Positions 1 through 11,290 of a DNA stretch of 64,000 nucleotides are shown one piece after another. Under the pieces are notes generated by a model that did no database searches, was not told the DNA's origin, and saw nothing but the letters and a program-made list of their open reading frames with translations. A program made the position numbers and the translations under genes. Numbering within the stretch: the stretch's first letter is position 1; every line of letters starts with the position of its first letter. Origin of the DNA: Cinnamomum chago (lineage: Eukaryota > Streptophyta > Magnoliopsida > Laurales > Lauraceae); contig CP142459.1 of assembly GCA_038049695.1 (NCBI GenBank), positions 68,998,001 to 69,062,000 of the forward strand. Direction: 5' to 3'.

Positions 1-274
1 TAGCTTAAAAAGTACTGCAATCTTCTTGACCATGGGAGGGATGATAGATTTGCAGTCTAATGGGTCAAGGCAATGTGAGAATTCAGGGCAGGGTTGCAAA
101 TTTCAAAATAGGTCCCAGATTTCTTATATGCAATGTGCCTTGACTGTAGCTCTGAACTTTACATAATAAATTTTAATTTGGGAGGCTGAGAACTGAATTA
201 TTCATTTCCTAATAAAATTTCCCTTTTGTTTGCTCATATTTCTTAAACAAGTAAAAAAAACAAGTCTATATTAC

Positions 275-3200
275 CGGCCATCGACTGGCTTGATTGAGCT
301 CTGTCACTCCTTTCTCTGCTTCTTGAAAGAACATCCTTGCCCTTTTGATTTGATTCTTCATGAAGCTCCTCCAGTTGTCAGTGACCCTCCCAGCGAATAT
401 ATCCTCATCTGATAACCCTGCCTGTGCCAGCTCATCCTGAGGCAAATAAATCCTTCCTCTCCTTGCACTGAATAACAGAAACCTCATAAGAGAATTGTAC
501 TGACTTTGAAGTAATAAAAACAAAATAAAACAAAAAATGGACTGAATTGTATTAATTTCGTGCTCGATGAAATATTAAGGGCATAAAAAGTGCTACCAGC
601 CATGTATCACCACTGGATTCAGATAAATGTTCATCTGGCAATTACTGATAAGCATAAACTCTTCAGTTGAACTTTAGATGGGAAGATAGCAAGTTCAATG
701 GCTTTTTTTTTAACTTACTCTTCTCCAACATCCCTCAGTATGTTGGTGAGCTGATTTGCAATTCCTAATGCCAATCCAGCATTGTAGACACTTTCAGTTG
801 TCGCACGTGAATCAGGAGCTATGCCCATCACTGGGACACTCATTAAGCCGACAGTCCCAGCTACATAATAACAGTACAGATACAGCTCATCAAAGTTCAT
901 ATATCTTGACTTAATTAAGTCCATCCTCATTCCTTCAATCATGTCTTTGAATGGCTGTAAGGCAGGAAATTGAGATTCGGGATAAGATGACAGTGATAAA
1001 ATGGAAATCAATACTACAGAGAATATGATCATCCCTAAAATGTTGGGGAGACCATTTCACATCAGTGTAACAGGCATTTTGTACTTTTCAGTATCTGTTG
1101 ACAAGAACAAAAAGGCCCCTCACCATATCATGGTGAGAGAATCCTGGCAACCAACCTTCTCCTAAAGTCGGCAATTTCTGGGTCAGAAGGGACTTCAATG
1201 TATTTTCCTAGAGCAAAGGTTGCCGAAATTAGATGGTAAGTAAACACTGGAGCAGGGTGATCTTCTCTTCCCATGACATTTTCATATATTTCTTACAAAA
1301 ACAAAGATTATTTTGATCCTTTGTAGCCCACCTTCTGCTCAAAGAAATCTCTAGGCCAAATAATTTTCCCTACTCCAGTCCATAAAAAAGGGTATCAATG
1401 TTGGACTCAAGGTCATTTTGTTCTCATTATATTAAGGTCAAAAAGGTATAGTCCCAACTAAAGTAGATTGTCATTATTCAACCCAGCATCTTAGGTTATC
1501 ATTTACCGAATGGAGCCTTTGAGGTTTGAAATATTAAATGGTTAAAACTGTCAACAGAGAAAAGCCACAGAGATCCAAGAAAAAGGAGTTGCTACTGTAG
1601 AAGTAGAGGTTTTACTACAGAGAAGAAATGTTGTTAAGTGTACCTGTATGTCCACAGGGAATTTTGCAACTGTATCAGATAGAGCAGCATCAAACATATC
1701 ATATGGTCGACCAGTAAAGAGGTCCTCCAATCTTAATTCCCACCTTTCTAGAGCTGTTGGTGTTATATGTGAAGCATTGGGACCATCTACAAGCTCATCT
1801 GTCCGCCTGCACCACACTAAAATATAAAAAGACAAGTAAGAATGTAGCAGTGGAGCAACTTGGAAACCTAAAGCAATGACTCATTTGTTTCTTTAGCTGC
1901 AGTGCTCTCTGCACTTATTACCGAGGGCCTGTTTGTTAGCATAGAATCCATACAAATTCATGGTCAAATGAGCTCCGTTAGAGGATTATTAAAGAGGTGG
2001 GGCGAAAGATATGAGGTGAGGGCTGAAGGATCTAAGGTGAAGATGTAGCTGAGAACTTGACTTTCCTAGTTATTGATTTACTAGGGCGATAACTGAGGTA
2101 CTCATTTCTCATCTCCCCTTGATTCATTCTCAATTAAGAGGGAGTGATGACCATATTGAATATTTACCTTCGATACTTCATTTTTTAACCACTCAAAGAG
2201 AAAAATAATCCTATGAATTCAATTCCATGAAACAAACAGGCCGAAAGATCTTTACCAAGCATGCAAAATACTGTATGTTCATTCTGAGAAGATGAGTACA
2301 AAATTGACAGTCACCCAAGGTGTTGGCGTAGATCATTGAGTTGTGCCTTTTCTCATGTTAATTTCTATTCCTTTCAGTACTCTAATGTTTCTACTTGAGT
2401 TTCTGTGGTACATAAAGGAGCTAAAGCTCTAGTGTTAGGTACTTCACTATGCATGATGCAACCCAGATATTATTGGGAGTGCCCTCGCGAGATCCTCATT
2501 ATTCTGTGTTCTGAGCCCTTGAGATATTAATTTATGTTTGACAGCTATTTCTATAATATTGCAATGATATTTTGCATTTAGAAATTCAATGATTTAAACC
2601 ATGGCCTACTACATGTCAATCTCATGGCCTGTGAATTCTATGTACAAAAAACCTATATCTAAGATTAATCACATGAACTAACTACATTGAGACTAAATTA
2701 GGAAGGATTGTAAGGTAGTCAGACCAATATCTTATTTACAAATCTTTGACTGGATAGGTAAGAAACAGAAATAGTCTAACAAAAGATGTGTGTTTTGCTT
2801 CACGTGATGAAAACTATATATTGTTGTTTGATAATTTTGAAGTCTTCAGCCTTTAACAAAATGAGTAGTGATGGTACTAATCATTGGAGATAAAAGGTTT
2901 TGGACTTTTGGTGGACTCTTAGGTGAACCATTACCTGTTCAATCTTACGTGGTGTTTCTTAGTATTGTTTTCAGGTCAAGGTCAAGCCGATCTTTGCAAT
3001 GTTTTCACGACCTTATTGCAAGATGAAACAGCTGAAGTGTGTATGAATTCTTGTTATAATCACTTCGTGCAGCAAGAAGTAAACACAATTTCTAGGACCT
3101 TCCTTTCTTTAAATATGATGCAGCAAGGGCCTAGTCCAGAACTAATTAGAACTGGGTTAAAAAGTCTTGAACCTGAGATTTTTATGTTCTAATTGTTGTT

Positions 3201-4003
3201 CTTATCAAATAGAACACAATCTTTGTAAAAATTGCTTGCTCTAACAAATGGATATTAATAACACAATATGCAACTCAAGCTCAAATAAAATAAAGAAAAC
3301 TTGGTAAACAGAAGATTAATTAAAGGCTCAAATCAATTACCGTAGATTGCCCAGATCGCCCTACGCCTTTCAGGGGTCATAAGCTGCGTCCCTAAAAGGA
3401 ACAGATGAAAATCCCAATTAACTTCTTATATGGATTCCAGATTCAGTCTGTTCAAAATGCATCTTAATCCATCAGTCCCAAATTAATCAGAAATTATACA
3501 TTAAAGAACAGATAAGAAGGCTAACCCAAGTAAAATGTCTTTGCATACTCTGCGCAAACTTCTCCACAGCGATCATAGGCTTCGTTCAACAAATGCAGGG
3601 AGCCTGGAAGGGCCCTGTCCTGCTTCACCACGAGAGTTCCATTCGGCCTTAACTGCTCTTTCACCAAAGCAGCCTGTTTAAGGACAACATCATAAACCTT
3701 CTGCTCTGAGGTGAGTGCAATTTCTCCTGCCGGATTGGCTATTAAGCTTGAAACCACTGGGAAATTCCCACTGTCTTCAGGACCAAGCCCCAAACAAGCA
3801 TACTTGAGATCAGCATTCAGAGAGTAAGAGCTCCATCTGCGTTTCCACTCCCTCTGTTTCCAACGACCATTCCTTGAACTCACAGCTCTATTTACAGACC
3901 TTAAATTATGGAACTGTCGTCCTCCTTGGCAGAAGGACTCAGAAAACCCAAGGCTATTGGAGACCTCTGCTGGGGCAATGACCCATAACAACACAGTAGA
4001 CAT
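275..4003 (-). CDS. PSY: Phytoene synthase, chloroplast (3' partial)
   Basis: Condenses two geranylgeranyl diphosphates to phytoene, the first committed step of carotenoid synthesis in plastids. Coding exons on the minus strand: 4003-3526, 3391-3341, 1816-1644, 954-719 and 467-275. All borders are GT/AG and phases agree, giving 377 residues. The final exon, normally beginning WASLLLYRQ, is not found in 1-270 and must lie left of the window. Both Asp-rich substrate/Mg2+ motifs are intact: DELVD at about residues 183-187 and DVGED at about 309-313, the latter split between exons 4 and 5. The N-terminal 80 or so residues are Ser/Arg-rich and weakly conserved, as expected for a transit peptide; conserved sequence begins near [20 protein letters not shown]. 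The ATG at 4003 starts a typical MS.. N-terminus. No stop or frameshift was seen. Residues 160-176 sit on a 51-nt exon. Identity is firm; which PSY paralogue is not. Confidence 0.97.
1817..3340 (-). other. PSY intron 2 (1.5 kb)
   Basis: The longest intron in the visible PSY gene, between the 51-nt exon and the DELVD exon. It is AT-rich. I see no transposon ends, no repeat longer than about 20 bp and no believable ORF; an 89-codon open frame at 2923-3192 has no recognisable protein features. Confidence 0.8.
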
Positions 4004-4100
4004 CTTAAAATTTTGACAGTCTCTCCTTTGACTACTACTTCTTCTTCTTGTTCTTATTCTCTCTACCTCATATAAAAATGAAGAAATTCCTTGAAGTTCT

Positions 4101-4800
4101 TTATAGAATCAGGATCTTAAGATCCCTCAAATCAGGGTAGCAATCCTCAGCCAAATAAACCCAACTGAAAAATCAAAAGAAACAGTCCTATAAGTGAACC
4201 CCCCACTATTGAGCAATCATCCTTTTACCAGCTCTCTTATGATTCCAAGCTGGTTGTGAAATATTGAATATAGTACAAACAGTCTGGGTCACACTAAAAT
4301 TGCCTGAAATAAGGAATAAAAGGAAGTAAAATAGAATATTCAGTAAGGAGCTAAAATAGAATATTCCATACCGAAAAACAAGATGAACCCAAATAACTCA
4401 GTAAGAGAGATCTTCAGTTGATTAAATCAAACAGCTATTCTTCTAGGTTTTGAATTTCACCACCAACTATCCTGATAAAACTCTTACCAAAACAAAAAAA
4501 AACAAAAAACAGTGCAGCTGTTGGAGCAGAGAAGCTGAAAAGGCAGAGAAAAGCATAATCTAAACAGCCCACTTGAAGAAAATGAAACCCAAGAAACTAC
4601 TTTTTCTTTCCTAAAAGAGATTTCATTTCAGCAAGCAATTCATTTCAAGATTACACATGCAAGAGGCTTTTGAGCGAAGTAGCTAAACCCAAAATCCATT
4701 TCATCTGGTAAATAAAACAGAGCCAAAGATACATAAACACAAGCACTCACCTGTTCTTCTTCCTTCCACCCAAAAGAGACTCCTCTTTTTCAATCACCAT
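4101..4800 (-). promoter_or_regulatory. PSY 5' leader with probable intron and spliced upstream ORF
   Basis: Reading leftward on the minus strand, a good donor (CAG|gtgagt, intron from 4750) and acceptor (tttttcag|TTGG, exon resumes at 4164) define a leader intron 4750-4165. If it is spliced, an ATG at 4800 opens a 37-codon upstream ORF that crosses the junction and stops at 4103-4101, about 97 nt before the PSY ATG. The ATG has G at +4 but C at -3, so its context is moderate. The bases just before it (ttttctcag) also resemble an acceptor, so the true transcript start may lie further upstream. Leader introns and leader splice variants are known for plant PSY genes; this ORF is inferred. Confidence 0.5.
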
Positions 4801-6432
4801 CTGAGAAAATATACATTAAAGACCCTTGCCAAACAAAGCCATCTGTGTTCTCCACACTTCCATATTACCAGACTCTATAAGAAAATTTGAATTTCCACCC
4901 TGTTTGTGTTTTTTTTTAGAGCGTCATCCTTTTCCATTCCTTTCCTTTCCTTTCCGAGGAGTGGGAGTGACTGCAGGCTCTGCATTACTACTGTAGCAAG
5001 TGGACCACACCCATCCATGAATCATGAAAATGAATGAAGCAATGGACACGTGGCTACTGGACAATGGAGCGGCCATTTAGTGTATTATATGATCTACACT
5101 GTCATTAGTGGGATCCGACGTGGATGGCACATGATTCAAAAGTCATATCCATCCAACGATCACCATTTCACTAATAGAGGCCACAAGATGGACGGTTGTG
5201 GAGATGAGATGGAATAGGTAAGTGTTTATATGATTGATTTGGACTATGATAATGATAACCCAATCAGATGAAGCAGATTTTCTTATCAAATTGGGCATCA
5301 ACGATCTGGGGGGGGGGGGGGGGGGGGGGGGCTAAGAACAAGTGTGCAACCCAATTTTTTTCCATAGAAAAAATTAGAAATGTATTTTCACACTACAATA
5401 AAATCTAGGAATATTGTCCATACAAATATCTTAAAATCTATCACTTTTTTTAAAATAAATGAAATTTAAATATTTTCCGCATAGTTGTTTATGCAATAAT
5501 GGTGTAATAGCGCACAGTTCAAGAATATCAGACAGTCCGGTGTTTGTCATACCACATGACCTTAAAATGTCGCATATTTAATTTTATAAAAAAATACTTA
5601 AACTTTAACCGTTCATAAACAAAAATAAAATCTAAATACTATTATACGTGCATAATTCCTAAAATCTACATTAGATACGGCCATTCTATCACACGAGAAA
5701 AGGAGAAAACTGCGTTAAAATTTTGTATGTACATACAAATGCACCCTTAGATTTATTTTATTTTATTTTTAATTTTTAAAGAATTTAAGAATAAAGATTT
5801 TCTGAGAATGAGAATGGGTTCTGTAATCGGTCCCAGCGAGATTAAAAAGGAAAATGGCGAGGGTCATGATCAGTTAGTTGATCGGACGTGTATGGAAATT
5901 GGAATTGGAAATGCAATGCGTAAATGGCCATCTTTCGTTGTTTCAGATATCGCGCGGCATGCGGGTCCCGTGAATCCCCAGCGATGAAAAAGGCGCCAAC
6001 ACGTGGAGAGAACGAACCAATGGGTGTAAGATAACGTTATCAGTTGCGAGAGACCCTCTCCTTCGTTTTGTCTTTCGTTTCGTTAACATGTACGCCACGT
6101 GGCAGAAAGTGCGTTTGATTTTGCTCTCAGGAGAAGTGGAGTGGAGTGGACGCACACACAGAAAGCGATGGAGAGAGGTCTAGACTCTAGACTTCTAGTG
6201 GGGTGGGGGAGCTGTGGTGGGGCCCACTGAGTCTGTCTTCACGTTCAAAAGGTAGTGGAAATAACACTTCTTTTTTTTCTTTTTGTTTTTCTGGTGGTGT
6301 CCACAAGAAGGAGAGGGGGCCCCTGGGCGGTTATGCGATGGCCACGTATACCTGCACTTTGTCATATTAAAGTATTGATTGAGTCCAGATACCCTGAACT
6401 AGGAGTAATCCGAGTTAGATGGAGTGGAACTC
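4801..6432. other. PSY upstream region and intergenic DNA
   Basis: Holds the presumed PSY promoter (reading left). A pyrimidine/purine-biased stretch lies at about 4928-4960, and a TATA-like ttatag on the minus strand lies near 4875, which is weak evidence. A run of 24 G occupies 5308-5331. The rest is AT-rich. No gene is recognised; short open frames at 5943-6155 and 6255-6440 show no protein features. Confidence 0.5.
5308..5331 (+). repeat. Homopolymer of 24 G
   Basis: An uninterrupted G24 run (C24 on the other strand). Runs this long are rare in plant DNA and are a common place for assembly or base-calling error, so the exact length should not be trusted. Confidence 0.95.
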
Positions 6433-6622
6433 CTCAGTAGAGAAAAATTTTAGAAGGATTTTAGGAGCATTAGCCTTGCTTTTTTGAGTAGAATTCCCGT
6501 CAGGAATTCATCATATCCCAAAATTTTCTCAGTAGAGAAAAATTTTAAAAAGATTTTAGAAGCATTAGCCTTGCTTTTTTAAGTAGAATTCCCGTCAGGA
6601 ATTCATCATATCCCAAAATTTT
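6433..6622. repeat. 95-bp tandem duplication (two copies)
   Basis: Copy 1 is 6433-6527 and copy 2 is 6528-6622. They share ctcagtagagaaaaatttta, attagccttgctttttt and aattcccgtcaggaattcat with only a few substitutions. Copy 2 runs on into ttggatatga. Each copy carries the partial palindrome GAATTCCCGTCAGGAATTC. No coding potential. Confidence 0.9.
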
Positions 6623-7700
6623 TGGATATGACGTGAGAGGCTATTTCCTGAAATTTTTAAATTTCATATTTCTTCATTAGCATTTCTGGATTTCACCCAC
6701 ATAAAAGATCTCTTTTGACCTTTGAAAATCCAGTAATTCTTTGCATTTCAGCGGAATTCCTGAATGCTCATACCCAAAGGAAGATCTAAGAATTCCACTA
6801 TGTCTGGAAATTCAGGAAATCGTATGTAGAGAATTTATGAATTTCCATTCTCAGGTCAAAAGAAAACTTTTATGTAGCTGAGATCTAGAAATGCTAGTAA
6901 AAAAACATGGGATTCAAAAACTTCAAGGGACAGCCAGTCATATCATGTCCAGGAATTCCTGGATATGGTGAATTTTTGACAAAAATTTCACTAAAGAAAC
7001 AGGACCTTAAACATCTCCAAATTTACCCTAATAACAAGATTTGGTCACATAGTAGGATTGATCATTTTGATAAGAAAGGTGATTAATGAATGATGCATGA
7101 GACTGTCCTTTATAATATTTTTATTCAAACACTCTTTCTTCTTATTATGGTGGACCAGTTCCTATTGAATGAGGATACCTCAATAAGGTGAGCCTTTACG
7201 CAAAGTTCCACTTCTTCAACTTTGGATTTGTCTATCAATGCCTCAGAGGGGTCAGCTTTGTCTCACAGCTGTGGCAGAAACAAAGGATTGTTTTGGGTCT
7301 ATATATATATATATATATTTGGTATTGTAGTAGGTTACTTGGGTCTAATTCTGCCCGACCCAATTCAATGCTGCTCCAGATTATTAGACTCGTGAATGAC
7401 CCGTGTATTGTGTGGGTCAGACATTGGGGTTGGATTACACAGGTTCAATTATTGCTCAGGTTCATGAGTTAAATAAGTTTTATTTATCTAAATTGGGTTA
7501 TTATTGCTCAAAATCTATGTGATATTAAAGTGCCAACACCATTCAATTAGGAGCGCGTTGGCAGACCAAGTAACGATTTGTTACACGTATTTCTGTATAG
7601 GAGTTGAGCGAGCTACTCTTTGGATTGACCCCAATTGGATTGGAGCCAAGACAAGCTAAGCTTCATAGACTTAAAATTGAGTTCAAACTCAGATTTTAAT
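6623..7700. other. Intergenic, no gene seen
   Basis: AT-rich sequence with several scattered GGAATTCC-like words and a short (TA)n run at about 7301-7318. At about 7530-7560 there is a segment resembling 12313-12352 (see findings). Nothing else is recognised. Confidence 0.5.
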
Positions 7701-7894
7701 AGAAATGGGTAAAGCAAACCCAAGTTAGAGGTCTTGATATCGACTCCCGGTTTTCCCTTCTTCAAGAATCAAATGTTGAGTCCACTAGTACTACCATATT
7801 GGAGTCACAGGGGTGTTCACACAGCTTCTTTTTGGGCCCAGATGGATTAGTCTTGCCCACAGGGTTGGAACCCACCCGTAGCGGAAAAAAAAAA
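7701..7894 (+). mobile_element. SINE-like retroposon, copy 1
   Basis: A B-box-like motif (gatatcgactcccgg, 7736-7750) lies in the first third, and the segment ends in ggaacccacccgtagcgg followed by an A10 tail (7885-7894). The same order of blocks recurs at about 40831-41019 (tcttggtat.gat.cc.gg, cactagt.ctac, ggattagtc, then the 3' tail), which shows a dispersed repeat family. A tRNA-type internal promoter plus poly(A) fits a SINE. Target duplications were not found. Confidence 0.6.
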
Positions 7895-8069
7895 GGGTAA
7901 AGTCAGCCCAAGCTTTCAACTATGAATGACAAATTGTCATGTGTAAATTTCATGCAAATTCATTTCATCTATATACTGTTTTCGCAACGCTTTAACAAAA
8001 AACAATCCCACACACATCACATCAGATTTCGATTGAGGAAACATAAAAGATGGGCAACGTTCTCCCACC

Positions 8070-8278
8070 GAGTCCAGATCACTTATCGCATTTGCTATAC
8101 TTTCACCGTGAGTGGATCAATAACACTCCGACATGTCATCCAAGAATTTAGGTCATTCTCTTTCATCTTATTTAAATTTTTATACTTCAAAATTACTTAA
8201 ATTCTTGGATGACGTGTCAAAGTGTTATTTGTCCACTCACGGTGAAAGTATAACAAATGTGATAGATGATCCGGACTC
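8070..8278. mobile_element. MITE with about 80-bp inverted arms
   Basis: The left arm begins GAGTCCAGATCACTTATC (8070) and the right arm, read in reverse complement, begins GAGTCCGGATCATCTATC (8278). Both arms contain the complementary blocks actttcaccgtgagtgga and tccactcacggtgaaagt and end in an attcttggatga word, leaving about a 45-bp centre. The 9 bases outside each end (tctcccacc, tcacccgca) agree at 6 positions, which would suit a decayed 9-bp Mutator-type target duplication; the superfamily is an inference. No ORF. Confidence 0.8.
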
Positions 8279-9247
8279 TCACCCGCAAGAAAAATGACGG
8301 TATATATGCATTATGTAGTCCTGGTCTTGGGGCCCACTTAAGATGCCCTCTTATTATTGGAATTGGGTACTGAAAATTTAACTCAAAACTTTGTACAAAC
8401 TTACTTCCTGTTAGAGTGAATCATCTAAATTTAACTCGACCATATCCACAACCCAGTTTTCTAACCATCATGATCCAATGAAAAGTATGAACCATCAGTG
8501 GGACTGTGGGAGGGTGTTTTGCGTTTCCCACCTCTCAATGGGTAATTGTAAAAAAGGGAGAGGAATAAGGACTAAGAGCACTTTCCATTTAAGATTCCAT
8601 TGGAAAGGACTTTACCCTCATCCCATATCCAGTGCGTTAATAATTGAGAGGAAATAGAACATAAAAGGCTCTAATATGATGGATCCCACATGTTCCATAA
8701 AGAGCACATGGATCTCACCTCATACTGGATCTCACCTCATAGTCAGCAATCAACAGCAAAGAAATAGAACTCATCTACATAAGATCATAGATCAAGTTGC
8801 TGACATACAAAGCCCCTCAAAACTGGGCTCATTCAACAAGTTGGAAGTCACACTTAGATATTGATGCAAAAATTAAGCATATGAAACTTTGGTCACTAAA
8901 AGAGAAATCTTAGTATGAAAGAAAATTTTAGGAGGACAAAGACAGAGATATATGTCAAAGAAGCTTAAAGACTAAACAGCATTCACCAAGTGCATTTAGT
9001 TGAGTTTCCCTCTAGTACCCAGGGAGCAGTTTCAACTTGTATATTTATCGAAATTACAACTTTCAAGCACAAATAGATGTCCTCAAGCTACATATAGAAC
9101 TGCTGGTATAACATCTAGAAGACTAGAACTCCTTCACAAACAATATAACAAAGAGCACTTGAGGATGTTTCATGATAGAAGTGAAGACTAATGCATAGAA
9201 AATCTTCAAATTAAAATTAGTAGAAGTTTAGATTTTCAAAGGGTTAG
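8279..9247. other. Intergenic, no gene seen
   Basis: AT-rich, with no convincing repeat boundary. A short local duplication (atctcacctcata) occurs near 8710-8740. Open frames at 8676-8864 and 9000-9191 have no recognisable features. Confidence 0.5.
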
Positions 9248-9648
9248 TGTTGTGATCTAGGGCCTCCGAGAAGAGATCAATCAAACACAAAAGAAGACAG
9301 AGATTTACATGGTTCGGCTTTTAGCCTACGTCCATAGGAAGATTGGAGAATTCACTATGCAATCAGAAGAGATGTACATCCTAGAGACTCTTAGTCTCTA
9401 TTTATAATATCAGTCCAAAAACCCTATTACACCCAAACACTACTTCTTAATCACAGTAGACCTATAACAGGCCTAATTCTAATCATGGTACAAGTTGGGC
9501 AATCCAGGGGGCTGGTTAACCAAGATTAATTAACTTCTATTGAACCCTACAAATTAACACTCAGAAATATTAAGAGGTAGAATTAATCTTGCTGTTAGAA
9601 ATTAATTAACTTCTATTGATCTCTTATCGTAGGCCTTAGATCACAATA
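9248..9648 (-). mobile_element. Probable solo LTR (copia-type)
   Basis: The ends are short inverted repeats: TGTTGTGATCTAGGGCCT at 9248 and AGGCCTTAGATCACAATA ending at 9648. Near the left end lies gatttacatggttcggc followed by tagcctacgtcca; in reverse complement this is the transcribed-end signature seen in many plant copia LTRs, so the element points left. No second LTR or internal coding sequence is nearby, which suggests a solo LTR of about 400 bp. A 5-bp target duplication was not seen, so the ends may be off by a few bases. Confidence 0.55.
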
Positions 9649-11100
9649 CTGAGAATAGAAGTGATCGGCGTGGATGCCTTCCATGCTCCCCGCCTAATGT
9701 GCAAGAAATCTAAACTATGATGGATTTGTATCCAAATAGGGTCCTTAATTAAAATCAGGCTTAAGCAGAGCCCAGGACATGGCTGCAGGATGCAAGTCCA
9801 TGGTTGCCCTGGACGTGGGACATGGGACATCAGTCATGGGCCATTGCTTACGAGGACCCTCTTAGCTAGCTTTTTTTATTCAACTTTTGAATTTGCAATT
9901 ATAACATTTTTTTTATGGAAACTCACAATAAAAAAAAATTGGCAAAGTAAAAAACACTTTTTGTATAAGAGGGCATCCTCATGGAATTTTTATTTTCTTT
10001 TTACGGGAGGATTTGTAAACTATCTTAATCCTAAACTAGCCTAATCTATCAGCAGCATAAGAGTCATCCCCGAGGTGTTCCATTCGTCTGTTGTAGGTTG
10101 TGACTATGTTACTTCAGCCATAATGTTGCCTGGTATCCTTTCATCCATGCTTTGCCCTAGGACACATTCCTGCTGTTCTCTCTGCTAGTCCTATGGGTCG
10201 ATTCCTCGCACTAGGTGAGGTTGGATGCCACTTACCACTAGACTATCCCGCACTTCTCATAATTAATTAATGCATTTGGTCCCTATCTTGAATGTGGTTT
10301 TTTTTTTTTTTTTTTTTTTTTAACAATCTTGGACGTGGTTTAATAGACTGAGTCGGTAAGATAAATAAAGGTCTTCTTTTGTCATTTCCAAAGAGAGGCC
10401 AAACTCCACATACATATCGATTTTGAAGTGATGTCATTTGAAAGATTTTAAGACCTGTATCTTGATACACCAAATTTTGGCCATTACCTGCACCAAATTT
10501 TTTGTGTACAATATGAAATCAGAAATGTATACAGTTTGTCTTGGAACTCTATTCCCACCACCTTTATATAATATCTATTTATTTATCATATAAGCATCCA
10601 AATGTTTTCATCCTTCCACCGCCCTTGATTGTCACAACTCTGGCTCAAATTGCACCAAGGGACCTGGACGGCTGAACCAGTGGTCTATGGTCCACTTTAG
10701 AAACAGACACAGACTTGGGCCCTTCAATTCCTATCAGGGCTGAACACTGGACCAAATAGGTCCCTTGAGCCCCATAAGTAGTTGAGCTCTCTAGTCTGTA
10801 CTGGTTCCTAGCTGAATTAGGTTACGAGCAAGATACCTGAATTCAACAGGCGGATTGGATCTCTCTGGCTGTTACGCTCAGGAGAGTTCTTTTTTTGTGG
10901 GCTAGACATGGGCCAGGTTTGGATCATAGCCAGTCGAGGCCCAGCCTGCTAGTTCTCAGCCTTAAATATATTCACAACATGCCTCGGCCTGTAAGATTGA
11001 AAGCTGGTCTGTATGTGCCTTAGCTCATTTGTGAAATCTTTTGTTCCTCTTGTTACAAGTGTCATCCACCTGCCCTGACCCTTAAATTAAAGCACATGTA
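9649..11100. other. Intergenic with a tRNA-like SINE fragment
   Basis: No gene. On the minus strand at about 10190-10256 the order gtctagtggtaagtgg (A-box-like) then gcgaggaatcgaccc (B-box-like) resembles a tRNA-derived SINE head; support is weak. A T-run occupies about 10299-10321. The rest is anonymous AT-rich DNA. Confidence 0.4.
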
Positions 11101-11290
11101 GTCTATTGAAAAGTATTTATACTACATCTAATAACACCTCGAAGTTTTGTTATAAATGGTTAGCTGAAGAGACTTAATTTGATATCAGTGTCAATCGGTC
11201 ATTAGGGACGATTCAGCACTAAAAAAATATGCGTATCGTCAAAAATACGCACCCGAGGGTAGTATTAAGGAGTATTGATATGAATGGTAA
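11101..11290 (+). mobile_element. TRIM-like element, family B, copy 1 (truncated)
   Basis: Begins with ttgaaaagtatttat, then taacacctcgaag and ggttagctgaagagactt, which matches the terminal repeat at 14958-15033. It is followed at about 11179 by ttgatatcagtgtcaatcgg, a degraded form of the initiator-tRNA primer site (TGGTATCAGAGC). The short interior shares gcactaaaaaaat, aaaaatacgcaccc and attaaggag with the interior of the 15-kb copy. The second terminal repeat is cut after gatatgaatggta. It is too short to code for protein. The class is inferred from the order of parts. Confidence 0.5.

Noticed and set aside
1..270. Search for the last PSY exon
   Set aside because: No frame reading WASLLLYRQ or its continuation was found on the minus strand, so the exon must be outside the window.
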